This document shows, piece after piece, positions 11,768 to 18,172 of a stretch of 21,325 bases of DNA (its first letter is position 1; every line of letters begins with the position of its first letter). Under the pieces are notes generated by a model that saw only the letters and a list, made by a program, of their open reading frames with translations, was not told where the DNA came from and did not search any database. The DNA is from SCTG01 sp964384595 (GTDB lineage: Bacteria > Nitrospirota > Nitrospiria > Nitrospirales > NS-4). The position numbers and the translations under genes were made by a program. The DNA is taken from assembly GCA_964384595.1 (NCBI GenBank), contig CAYLLY010000036.1:1-21325 (forward strand), written 5' to 3'.

Positions 11768-14354
11768 ACTGCAGGCCCTCCGCCACCGGCAGGCGCGCCG
11801 CCCGCCGGGCCGGCCAGTATCCCGCGAGCAGCGTGGTGAGCAGCGCCAGCCCCGCCGCCTCCAGCCACACCCACGGCGCGGGATGGAACAGGATGGTCCA
11901 GCCGAACGACTGCTTGTTGATCACTTCGATCAGAAGGACGGAGAGCGCCAAGCCCGCTCCCGATCCGAGGGCGGTCCCGGCGAGCCCCAGCAAGCCTGAC
12001 TCCCACAGGACCAGGCGGCCGATCTGCGCCGGCGTGCCGCCGATGGCGCGCAGCACCGCCAGCTCGCGCTGCCGCTCAAGGATGCCGGACAGGAGCGTGT
12101 TGGCGATCCCCAGCAGGGCGACGGCGACCGCGATGACCTCCAGCGCGTAGGTGATCGCGAAGGTCTGATCGAAAATGCGGAGCACCTCGCGCTTCAGCTC
12201 GCCGTTCGTCAGGATCATGACCGGCGGATCGCCCTGCAGCCGCTCCGGCACCATCCGGCGGATCTTCTCCGGATCGGCGCCGGGCGCCAGGTACAACGGG
12301 AACACCGTCGCGCTCCGATCGCCCCACAGCCGCGCGTAGAGGGACCGGTCCAGAACGACCTTGCCGCCGTCGGTCGAGTAGTCGTAGAACACCCCGGCGA
12401 TAAGAAACTCCGCCGGCCCCTGCGGGCTCGGCAGCGCTATGCGGTCGCCCCGTCCCAGCTTGAACTGCCGGGCGAAGGTCTCTGAGACGATGATCGCATC
12501 GTTCCGCACCGTCTCGGCCAGGACCGCCGGGGAGTCGCCTTCCATGAAGAGATACCGGCTGTGCTTCGCGTGCAGGAGCAGATCCCGCGCGACCACCACG
12601 ACTGGCGCGTTGCGGAACTCCATGCGGACGTCGCGATAGCTGTCCACCGCCGTGACGCCGGAGATCGCTGCCAACCGCCCCCGAATGGACTCCGGCAGGG
12701 CGCCCTCAGGCCCTGAGCCCAGCCAGGCGGGCGGCGCCACAATCAGGTCCGCCTTGACCGTCTGCTCCAGCCAGAGGTCCACCGTCAGGCGAAAGCTGTG
12801 GATCATCGCGCTGACGCCGATCATCAGGGCCAGCCCGACCATCAGCGCCGAGACGGCGACGGCGTTCCGAACGGGCGCGCGCTCAAGTTCATCCGCCGCC
12901 AGACGCGCGAGGCAGCCGGCCCGCAGAGGCAACATCATGCGAAGACAGGGCCCGACGACGTGAATCAGCACGGGACTCAACCAGGCGAAGCCGAGCACAA
13001 CGAGAAAGGCCGACAGATAGCCGAAGAGCGGGACCCCCTGCACCGGCCCGGGCAAGGCCGCCAAGCCGGCCAATGCGAAGATAAGCGCCGCGCCCGCAAG
13101 CGTGGGCATGACGCGGACGGCGCCGGCCGCCTCATAGCCTTTCGGAGCGAGCGCCTGCGTCGGCTCGACCGAGAGGGCCTCGCGGATCGGGCCCAGCGAT
13201 CCCGCCACCGCCACGCCGACCCCGATCAGCAGGCCCTGAATGAGGACAGCAGGGTGCGCCCACGCCACCCGTGGGAGCGCCGTGACCTCGCCGTAGAGAT
13301 TGCTCACCGTCCGCGCGAGGGTCTGCAGCGCGCCGTTCGAGAGCGCCAGACCGAACCCGATGCCCGCCACGGCGCCGACGATCCCGATCAGCACGACCTC
13401 GGCGAGAAAGAGCTGGGCGATGCCGCCGGACGAGAGACCGAGCGAGCGCAGGATCCCGACTTCCCTCCGCCGCCTGAGCACCGCGAAGGACACGGTGTTG
13501 TAGACGAGGAACAGCCCCACCAGCAGCGCCACCACGCTGAGCAGGCTCACGTTCAGCCGGAACGCGCGGGTCATCCGCTCGATCTGCGCGTTCCGCTGGT
13601 CGGGCCGCGTGACGGTCAGCCCCGGCGGGAGAAGCGCCTGCATCACGCGGCTCACCTCGTCCATGGAGCGTGTGGGGTCTGTCACCAGATCGATCTGATC
13701 GAGGCGGCCCAGGCGATCGAAGGTGAGCTGCGCCGCCGCGATGTCCATGACGGCAAGTTCTTCCAGCGTGGACTTGCCCGGCCCCCGGCCTTCCAGCAAG
13801 CCGCGGATGACCAGCCGCCGCGCGAGTCCACCCGCGCTCACGTCCAGCGGCATGCCCACGGAGAGGCCGTAGCGCTCGGCCAGCCGGCGTCCCAGGAAGA
13901 CCGCGTCGGGATCGAGGTAGCGCTCCCAGTCCCCTCCCGCTACATCCGGATCTTTCGCGCTCCCGTCCGTCACGCGATAGTCGCGCACGTCCGACTCGGC
14001 AAGAAGGTCCACGCCCAGAATCGGCATCACAATCGGCCCACTTCCCCCTCCCCCTCTAATGGTCGCCGGGATTTCCAGCACCGGCGTGGCAAGGATGACG
14101 CCATCGGCATGGGAGACCGGCTCGATGATCGTTTCGTCGAACCCACCGGCGACGCCCGTCCCGCTGGAGACTTGCAGCGTCGTGCGGCCGGCCACGCCGA
14201 GAATGGCTTGCTCGAACGAGCGCAGGATCTCGACGTTCGCCGTCGCGACCGCCACGTAGACGGCGACGCCCAGCGCCACCCCGCCGACCGTAAGGGCCGT
14301 GCGGGGAACTTCCCCGATCACATGACGCCACACGAGGAGACGAAAGACGGTCAC
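11760..14354 (-). CDS. ABC transporter permease, FtsX/MacB type (two FtsX units)
   Basis: An 864-residue inner-membrane protein. A first transmembrane helix (~20-40) is followed by a MacB-like periplasmic domain (~45-260). A three-helix FtsX unit follows (~270-390: LLSVVALLVGLFLVYNTVSF, RRREVGILRSLG). A central membrane stretch (~415-470), another helix (~500-520) and a second periplasmic domain come next. A second FtsX unit ends the protein (~727-864: VALLGIANTLLSGILERQRE, ELAVLRAIGGTPAQIGRLV, YWPARRAARL). This duplicated layout is typical of LolCDE- or YbbP-like exporters that extract or move envelope molecules. The start is GTG 14354, overlapping the dehydrogenase stop as GTGA. The ATPase is three genes upstream in the same operon. 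The substrate is unknown. Confidence 0.93.
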   Translation of the reverse strand: MTVFRLLVWRHVIGEVPRTALTVGGVALGVAVYVAVATANVEILRSFEQAILGVAGRTTLQVSSGTGVAGGFDETIIEPVSHADGVILATPVLEIPATIRGGGGSGPIVMPILGVDLLAESDVRDYRVTDGSAKDPDVAGGDWERYLDPDAVFLGRRLAERYGLSVGMPLDVSAGGLARRLVIRGLLEGRGPGKSTLEELAVMDIAAAQLTFDRLGRLDQIDLVTDPTRSMDEVSRVMQALLPPGLTVTRPDQRNAQIERMTRAFRLNVSLLSVVALLVGLFLVYNTVSFAVLRRRREVGILRSLGLSSGGIAQLFLAEVVLIGIVGAVAGIGFGLALSNGALQTLARTVSNLYGEVTALPRVAWAHPAVLIQGLLIGVGVAVAGSLGPIREALSVEPTQALAPKGYEAAGAVRVMPTLAGAALIFALAGLAALPGPVQGVPLFGYLSAFLVVLGFAWLSPVLIHVVGPCLRMMLPLRAGCLARLAADELERAPVRNAVAVSALMVGLALMIGVSAMIHSFRLTVDLWLEQTVKADLIVAPPAWLGSGPEGALPESIRGRLAAISGVTAVDSYRDVRMEFRNAPVVVVARDLLLHAKHSRYLFMEGDSPAVLAETVRNDAIIVSETFARQFKLGRGDRIALPSPQGPAEFLIAGVFYDYSTDGGKVVLDRSLYARLWGDRSATVFPLYLAPGADPEKIRRMVPERLQGDPPVMILTNGELKREVLRIFDQTFAITYALEVIAVAVALLGIANTLLSGILERQRELAVLRAIGGTPAQIGRLVLWESGLLGLAGTALGSGAGLALSVLLIEVINKQSFGWTILFHPAPWVWLEAAGLALLTTLLAGYWPARRAARLPVAEGLQYE

Positions 14355-15286
14355 AGCTCTTTGAGACGACCCACGACGGCGGTTGCGGACGGATAGGGCT
14401 TCTTCTTCAGCACGTCGCGAAGCTCGGCGGCCAGCCGATCGAAGACGCCGGGCCCCTCCTCCACAAGAATCGTCCCGACCTGGACGGCCGAGGCCCCGGC
14501 CAGCAGATGCTCGAACACGTCCGTGCCCGACGTGACGCCGCCCACGCCGATGATCGGGATGCGGCCGTCAAAGGCCTTCCAGAACGCCCGGACGTTGGCG
14601 AGCGCAACCGCCTTGATCACCGACCCACCCAGGCCGCCGAATCCTCCCTTGGGCTTGATCACGACCGCTTCGCGCTCGGGATCAATCACGAGCGCATTGC
14701 CGACGGAGTTGATCAGCGACAGGAAGTCCACCGGCGCCCGCTTCAGCACCTCGGCCATGGCGGCGTGATGGGCCGGATCGAAATAGGGCGGCAGCTTGAC
14801 GCCCATGGGCCGGTCTACGACGGCCCGGACCCTGCGGATGAGCCGCTCGGAGGCCTCGAAGTCGTAACCGATCTGGGGCTTGCCGGGAATGTTGGGGCAG
14901 GAGAGATTGACTTCGATGAGATCGGGGCCGGCCTTGCTGATGGTCCCGGCGATCTCCGGGAAGTCGTCCTCGCACAGGCCCGCGACGCTCGCGATCACCG
15001 GCTTCTTGAAGGCCTTGAGCGCGGGGATCAGCTCGGCGTAGGCGTGGTAGCCGAGGTTCGGCAGCCCCATGGAGTTGATGGAGCCGCCGCTGAAGGGGTA
15101 ATACCGCGGCTCCGGATTACCCTTTCGGAACTCGAGGGTCATGGACTTGGTCACGATGGCCCCCGCGCCGGAACGTCCCAGCGCTTCGAGCTCCTCGCGC
15201 GTCACGCACCGCGCGCCCGAGGCGTTCATGATGCACAGGGGAAATCGGACGCCGGCGATGGTGCAGGAGAGGTCAGGCTCCGTCAT
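14351..15286 (-). CDS. pyrDA: Dihydroorotate dehydrogenase, class 1A (fumarate-type)
   Basis: A 311-residue FMN enzyme oxidising dihydroorotate to orotate in pyrimidine synthesis. NASGARCVTREELEALG, KSMTLEFRKGNPEPRY, GSINSMGLPNLGYHAY, EVNLSCPNIPGKPQIGYDFE and IIGVGGVTSGTDVFEHLLAG follow the class 1A pattern. The catalytic base is cysteine at position 130, the same number as in Lactococcus PyrDA. There is no N-terminal membrane helix as in class 2, so it should be cytosolic, and class 1A enzymes use fumarate as acceptor. No electron-transfer subunit (pyrK) is adjacent. It sits between an exported protein gene (six-base gap) and the permease gene (four-base overlap), an unusual place for a pyrimidine gene. 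A related dehydrogenase with another substrate cannot be excluded. Confidence 0.87.
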   Translation of the reverse strand: MTEPDLSCTIAGVRFPLCIMNASGARCVTREELEALGRSGAGAIVTKSMTLEFRKGNPEPRYYPFSGGSINSMGLPNLGYHAYAELIPALKAFKKPVIASVAGLCEDDFPEIAGTISKAGPDLIEVNLSCPNIPGKPQIGYDFEASERLIRRVRAVVDRPMGVKLPPYFDPAHHAAMAEVLKRAPVDFLSLINSVGNALVIDPEREAVVIKPKGGFGGLGGSVIKAVALANVRAFWKAFDGRIPIIGVGGVTSGTDVFEHLLAGASAVQVGTILVEEGPGVFDRLAAELRDVLKKKPYPSATAVVGRLKEL

Positions 15287-15292
15287 GGATGG

Positions 15293-15690
15293 TCACTGCT
15301 CAATCGGCTGCATCTTCCGGCATTTGACCAGGAGCGTCGCCGTGCCGCGCCCCCCGACGCACTGATCGATCGTCTTCATATAATCCAGCTTCCCGTCCAG
15401 GCTCACCGTAAACTCGAACGAAAAGATCGTCGTCATGAAGGTATAGCGGCCGGGCCTCAGGCTCAGGGGCACAACCTTATCGGTCATCTTCCGGCCCCGC
15501 ACCGACTGGACAGGCTCCGTGACTCCCGGAACGCTCCACGGCATGGACGGATGGATCCCCGTCGCGTCGACCACGATCGGATGCTCCTGCGCCAGCGGAT
15601 GCTTCGGCGGAGCCTGCTCCGAGGCCGGCGCCGCGAAGGCCAGCCCGGCCGCCATCACCACCGCGCCGCACGCGAGGCCGGCATACGGTC

Positions 15691-15694
<4 letters not shown>
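15293..15694 (-). CDS. Small exported protein of unknown function
   Basis: A 133-residue protein with a signal peptide (residues 1-21, ending AGLAFA before APAS). A Pro/His-rich segment follows (~27-60), then a region of predicted beta strands (KVVPLSLRPGRYTFMTTIFSFEFTVSLDGKLDY). Two cysteines remain near the C-terminus (DQCVGG, VKCRKM), possibly a disulfide in the periplasm. I do not recognise the family. It lies between the ATPase and the dehydrogenase genes; its ATG overlaps the ATPase stop (ATGA) and is preceded by a strong GGAGG-rich ribosome binding site. A periplasmic accessory of the transporter is plausible but only inferred from position. Confidence 0.8.
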
Positions 15695-16380
<686 letters not shown>

Positions 16381-16390
16381 TCCCTGACCA

Positions 16391-16420
16391 CCTATAACAC
16401 AAAGCCCCGACGCCCGACAA
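16391..16420 (-). promoter_or_regulatory. Possible promoter of the ABC/pyrD/Ctp operon
   Basis: On the minus strand: TTGTCG (16420-16415, four of six), an 18-base spacer, and TATAGG (16396-16391, four of six). The ATG lies ten bases after the -10 box, so the leader would be only a few bases. Matches are moderate, but the gap to divergent comF is short and this is the best pair in it. Confidence 0.35.
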
Positions 16421-16467
16421 TGTGACCTGCACCCGGCTGCGGTGTCCAACAGTATGAGGGGCGCACG

Positions 16468-17193
16468 ATGCCGGACATCCTGGACACCATTCTGCACTGG
16501 GTCTTTCCCGTGGACTGTGCCGCCTGCGGGCGGCCGGCCGCCGAGCGAAAACTGCCGTTCTTCTGCCGACCCTGTTGGACGTCGATCACGCCCCTCGACG
16601 GGCCGCTCTGTCCCCGGTGCGGGCAGCCGTTTGACTCGCCGCTCGCGCTGGCGTATAGCCCGGGGCACACCTGCCGCGCATGCCGTGAGAAACCGCCGCG
16701 GTTCGATCGCGCGCTCTCGCCCTACCGCTACGATGGAGTGCTGGAGCAGGCGATCCATCTCTTCAAATACCGGCGAAAGGACGCCCTGGCGACGCCCCTG
16801 GCGGACCTCATGCTCGTCTGGACAGACCGGCTCCCGCCCGCTGACCTCGTCATGCCGGTTCCCCTCCATCCTTCCCGATTGAGGGCTCGCGAGTTCAACC
16901 AATCGCTGCTCCTGGCCGATCGGGTCGCCCAGCGCCTTGGCCTGCTTCTGTCATTCGATCATCTGGAGAGGATCCGGCAAACCAGGCCCCAGACGGAGCT
17001 CGACCGCAAAGACCGCGCCCGGAACGTGCGGCGCGCCTTCGCCGTCCGGGATCCGGAGGGCCTGGAGGACCGCCGCGTTCTGCTCGTGGACGATGTCCTG
17101 ACCACGGGCGCGACCGTCAACGACTGCGCCCGCGCCCTGCGCCGCGCCGGCGCCGCCTCCGTCACCGTCCTGACCCTCACCCGCCGGCTGTAG
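16468..17193 (+). CDS. comF: ComF-family phosphoribosyltransferase-like protein
   Basis: A 241-residue protein. Residues 17-72 hold four C-x2-C pairs (C17/C20, C33/C36, C48/C51, C69/C72), the double zinc ribbon of ComF. Residues ~105-235 form the phosphoribosyltransferase fold: LVMPVPLHPSRLRAREFNQS, then RQTRPQTELDRKDRARNV, and VLLVDDVLTTGATVNDC with the acidic pair D208/D209 of the PRPP-binding loop. ComF proteins help DNA uptake and replication-linked processing in naturally transformable bacteria, and are widespread in species not known to be competent. GAGGGG lies seven bases before the ATG. The last 58 bases are repeated 842 bases downstream, and the stop codon overlaps the palindromic hairpin that follows. 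Confidence 0.93.
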   Translation: MPDILDTILHWVFPVDCAACGRPAAERKLPFFCRPCWTSITPLDGPLCPRCGQPFDSPLALAYSPGHTCRACREKPPRFDRALSPYRYDGVLEQAIHLFKYRRKDALATPLADLMLVWTDRLPPADLVMPVPLHPSRLRAREFNQSLLLADRVAQRLGLLLSFDHLERIRQTRPQTELDRKDRARNVRRAFAVRDPEGLEDRRVLLVDDVLTTGATVNDCARALRRAGAASVTVLTLTRRL

Positions 17194-17264
17194 GGGACAG
17201 TCCCCCTTCCGACATGGGGACTGTCCCCGTCTTCTTGGCCCTTATCCGGCGTAGGGGCACGGCG
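17136..17264 (+). repeat. Direct repeat, copy 1 (comF 3' end plus hairpin)
   Basis: This 129-bp block recurs at 17978-18106 with four mismatches (about 97% identity). It covers the last 19 codons of comF, the GGGGACAGTCCCC hairpin and the left arm (17250-17264) of a second palindrome. It sits at the left side of the toxin-antitoxin pair. Confidence 0.95.
17193..17228 (+). terminator. Nested palindromic hairpin after comF
   Basis: GGGGACAGTCCCC (17193-17205), a 10-base loop, and GGGGACTGTCCCC (17216-17228) are perfect 13-bp inverted arms, and each arm is itself palindromic. It overlaps the comF stop codon. The following GTCTTCTT is only moderately U-rich, so it may act as a terminator, a REP-like element or both. 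Confidence 0.6.
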
Positions 17265-17303
17265 GTGCGCCCTCTGACGAAATGAAAATGTCCCCTTGAC
17301 GTT

Positions 17304-17332
17304 TGACACTCTCCCAATCAAAGTCCACAATA
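17304..17332 (+). promoter_or_regulatory. Promoter of the toxin-antitoxin pair
   Basis: TTGACA (17304-17309, perfect -35), a 17-base spacer and CACAAT (17327-17332, four of six). Transcription should begin near 17339, just before an AAAGGTG ribosome binding site for the antitoxin ATG at 17352. Confidence 0.5.
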
Positions 17333-17351
17333 GATACAAAGGTGAATGCAC

Positions 17352-17585
17352 ATGACGACACTACATGCTCAGTTGATCGGTGATAAGGCGGTGCTGCCGC
17401 GGGACGAGTTCGAACGCCTCGTAGAGTTGGCGCGGCGCAGTGACGAGATCACGCTGCAAATGGAGACCGATGAAGCGCCGACGGTCGGCATCATGCGACT
17501 GGCGGAGCAAGGGGGCGCGTTCGAGTGGCTTGCCAAGGAGGAAGATCTCTACACCGTGAATGACTTGAAAGTGCGTTACCGGTGA
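17352..17585 (+). CDS. Antitoxin of a PemK/MazF-type pair
   Basis: A 77-residue acidic protein. The N-terminal MTTLHAQLIGDKAVLPRDEFERLVELARR looks like a small beta-strand and helix DNA-binding segment similar to MazE/AbrB-associated antitoxins. The C-terminal GAFEWLAKEEDLYTVNDLKVRY is a likely toxin-binding tail. The call depends mainly on the neighbour: it directly precedes, and overlaps by four bases (GTGA), a clear PemK/MazF toxin. An ATG at 17346 is also in frame, but AAAGGTG is better spaced for 17352. Such antitoxins normally neutralise the toxin and repress their own promoter; no clear operator dyad was seen. The cassette is flanked by duplicated comF sequence, which suggests acquisition. 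Confidence 0.8.
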   Translation: MTTLHAQLIGDKAVLPRDEFERLVELARRSDEITLQMETDEAPTVGIMRLAEQGGAFEWLAKEEDLYTVNDLKVRYR

Positions 17586-17923
17586 AGCGTGGGACAGTTG
17601 TGCTGGCGCCATTTCCTTTCACCGACCTCTCAGGCCAGAAGGTACGCCCTGCAGTCGCGGTGTCGCGTTCAGACCGCCCCGGAAGGGATGTCATGCTCGC
17701 TTTCATCACCTCGCACCGGGGCCATCCATTATCGGCAACCGACCTGCTCATCGAGGACACCCACCCTGACTTTGCCCGGACAGGCCTGAAAACGAAATCG
17801 GTCATCAAGTTAGACAAGCTCGTGACAGTGGAATCCGCAATCCTGCTCGGTGAGCTGGGCGAATTGTCTGCGTCGCTACTACAGCAGATCGATGCGAAGC
17901 TCAGGCACGCTTTGGAGTTGTAA
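17582..17923 (+). CDS. PemK/MazF-family mRNA interferase toxin
   Basis: A 113-residue toxin. The N-terminal MKRGTVVLAPFPFTDLSG followed by QKVRPAVAVS is the characteristic PemK/MazF opening. LLIEDTHPDFARTGLKTKSVIKLDKLVTV corresponds to the second conserved half, including the strand before the dimer interface. Family members cut RNA at short sequences and stop growth unless bound by the antitoxin. The start is GTG 17582, overlapping the antitoxin stop as GTGA, so the two are translationally coupled. Length is normal for the family and no damage is visible, so the toxin is probably active. Downstream, a small inverted repeat (17949-17973) may end the transcript. Confidence 0.9.
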   Translation: MKRGTVVLAPFPFTDLSGQKVRPAVAVSRSDRPGRDVMLAFITSHRGHPLSATDLLIEDTHPDFARTGLKTKSVIKLDKLVTVESAILLGELGELSASLLQQIDAKLRHALEL

Positions 17924-17948
17924 AGCGAACGACTCTGCCGCAAGACAA

Positions 17949-17973
17949 GAAAATGGAAGCAGTCCCCATTTTC
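17949..17973. repeat. Small inverted repeat after the toxin gene
   Basis: GAAAATGG (17949-17956) and CCATTTTC (17966-17973) are perfect 8-bp arms around a 9-base loop containing AGTC. It may terminate the toxin transcript. A related half (TGAAAATGTCCCC) lies on the other side of the cassette near 17284-17296, so both edges carry GAAAATG/GTCCCC-type motifs. Confidence 0.6.
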
Positions 17974-17977
17974 CCAT

Positions 17978-18033
17978 CCTGCGCCGGGCCGGCGCCGCCT
18001 CCGTCACCGTCCTGACCCTCACCCGCCGGCTGT
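17978..18033 (+). pseudogene. comF 3'-end fragment (duplicate)
   Basis: Repeats the last codons of comF (LRRAGAASVTVLTLTRRL) with one base change. The comF stop TAG has become TAT here, so the frame runs on without meaning. It lacks the rest of the gene and any start site, so it is a dead fragment created by the duplication. Confidence 0.85.
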
Positions 18034-18034
18034 A

Positions 18035-18070
18035 TGGGACAGTCCCCCTTCCGACATGGGGACTGTCCCC
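18035..18070. terminator. Second copy of the nested palindromic hairpin
   Basis: GGGACAGTCCCC (18036-18047) and GGGGACTGTCCCC (18058-18070). One G of the left arm is replaced by T at 18035. It follows the toxin gene on the + strand and lies beyond the adhesin gene on the - strand, so it could serve either direction. Confidence 0.5.
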
Positions 18071-18091
18071 GTCTTCTTGGCCCTTATCCGA

Positions 18092-18121
18092 CGTAGCGGC
18101 ACGGCGCGCCGTGCCCCTACG
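18092..18121. repeat. 30-bp palindrome (REP-like)
   Basis: Left arm CGTAGCGGCACGGCG and right arm CGCCGTGCCCCTACG, with one mismatched pair (18097/18116) and no loop. The right arm is the exact reverse complement of the left arm present in repeat copy 1 (17250-17264), implying an originally perfect element. Confidence 0.85.
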
Positions 18122-18172
18122 CCTGGGGGAAACGGGTCCTGACACCGTTTTTCCGGGAGGAGAAGACGACGG

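Larger units (their letters stand above)
17978..18106 (+). repeat. Direct repeat, copy 2 (comF 3' end plus hairpin)
   Basis: Partner of 17136-17264 at an 842-base offset, with four substitutions in 129 bases. Identity stops exactly at the centre (18106/18107) of the palindrome at 18092-18121. Confidence 0.95.

Noticed and set aside
12798..14396. 532-residue open frame on the + strand
   Set aside because: It lies antisense to the FtsX permease, with Arg/His/Gln-rich, domain-free sequence.
16381..16902. N-terminal extension of the ABC ATPase frame
   Set aside because: It is antisense to comF and lacks ATPase similarity; the ATPase fold begins normally at 16380.
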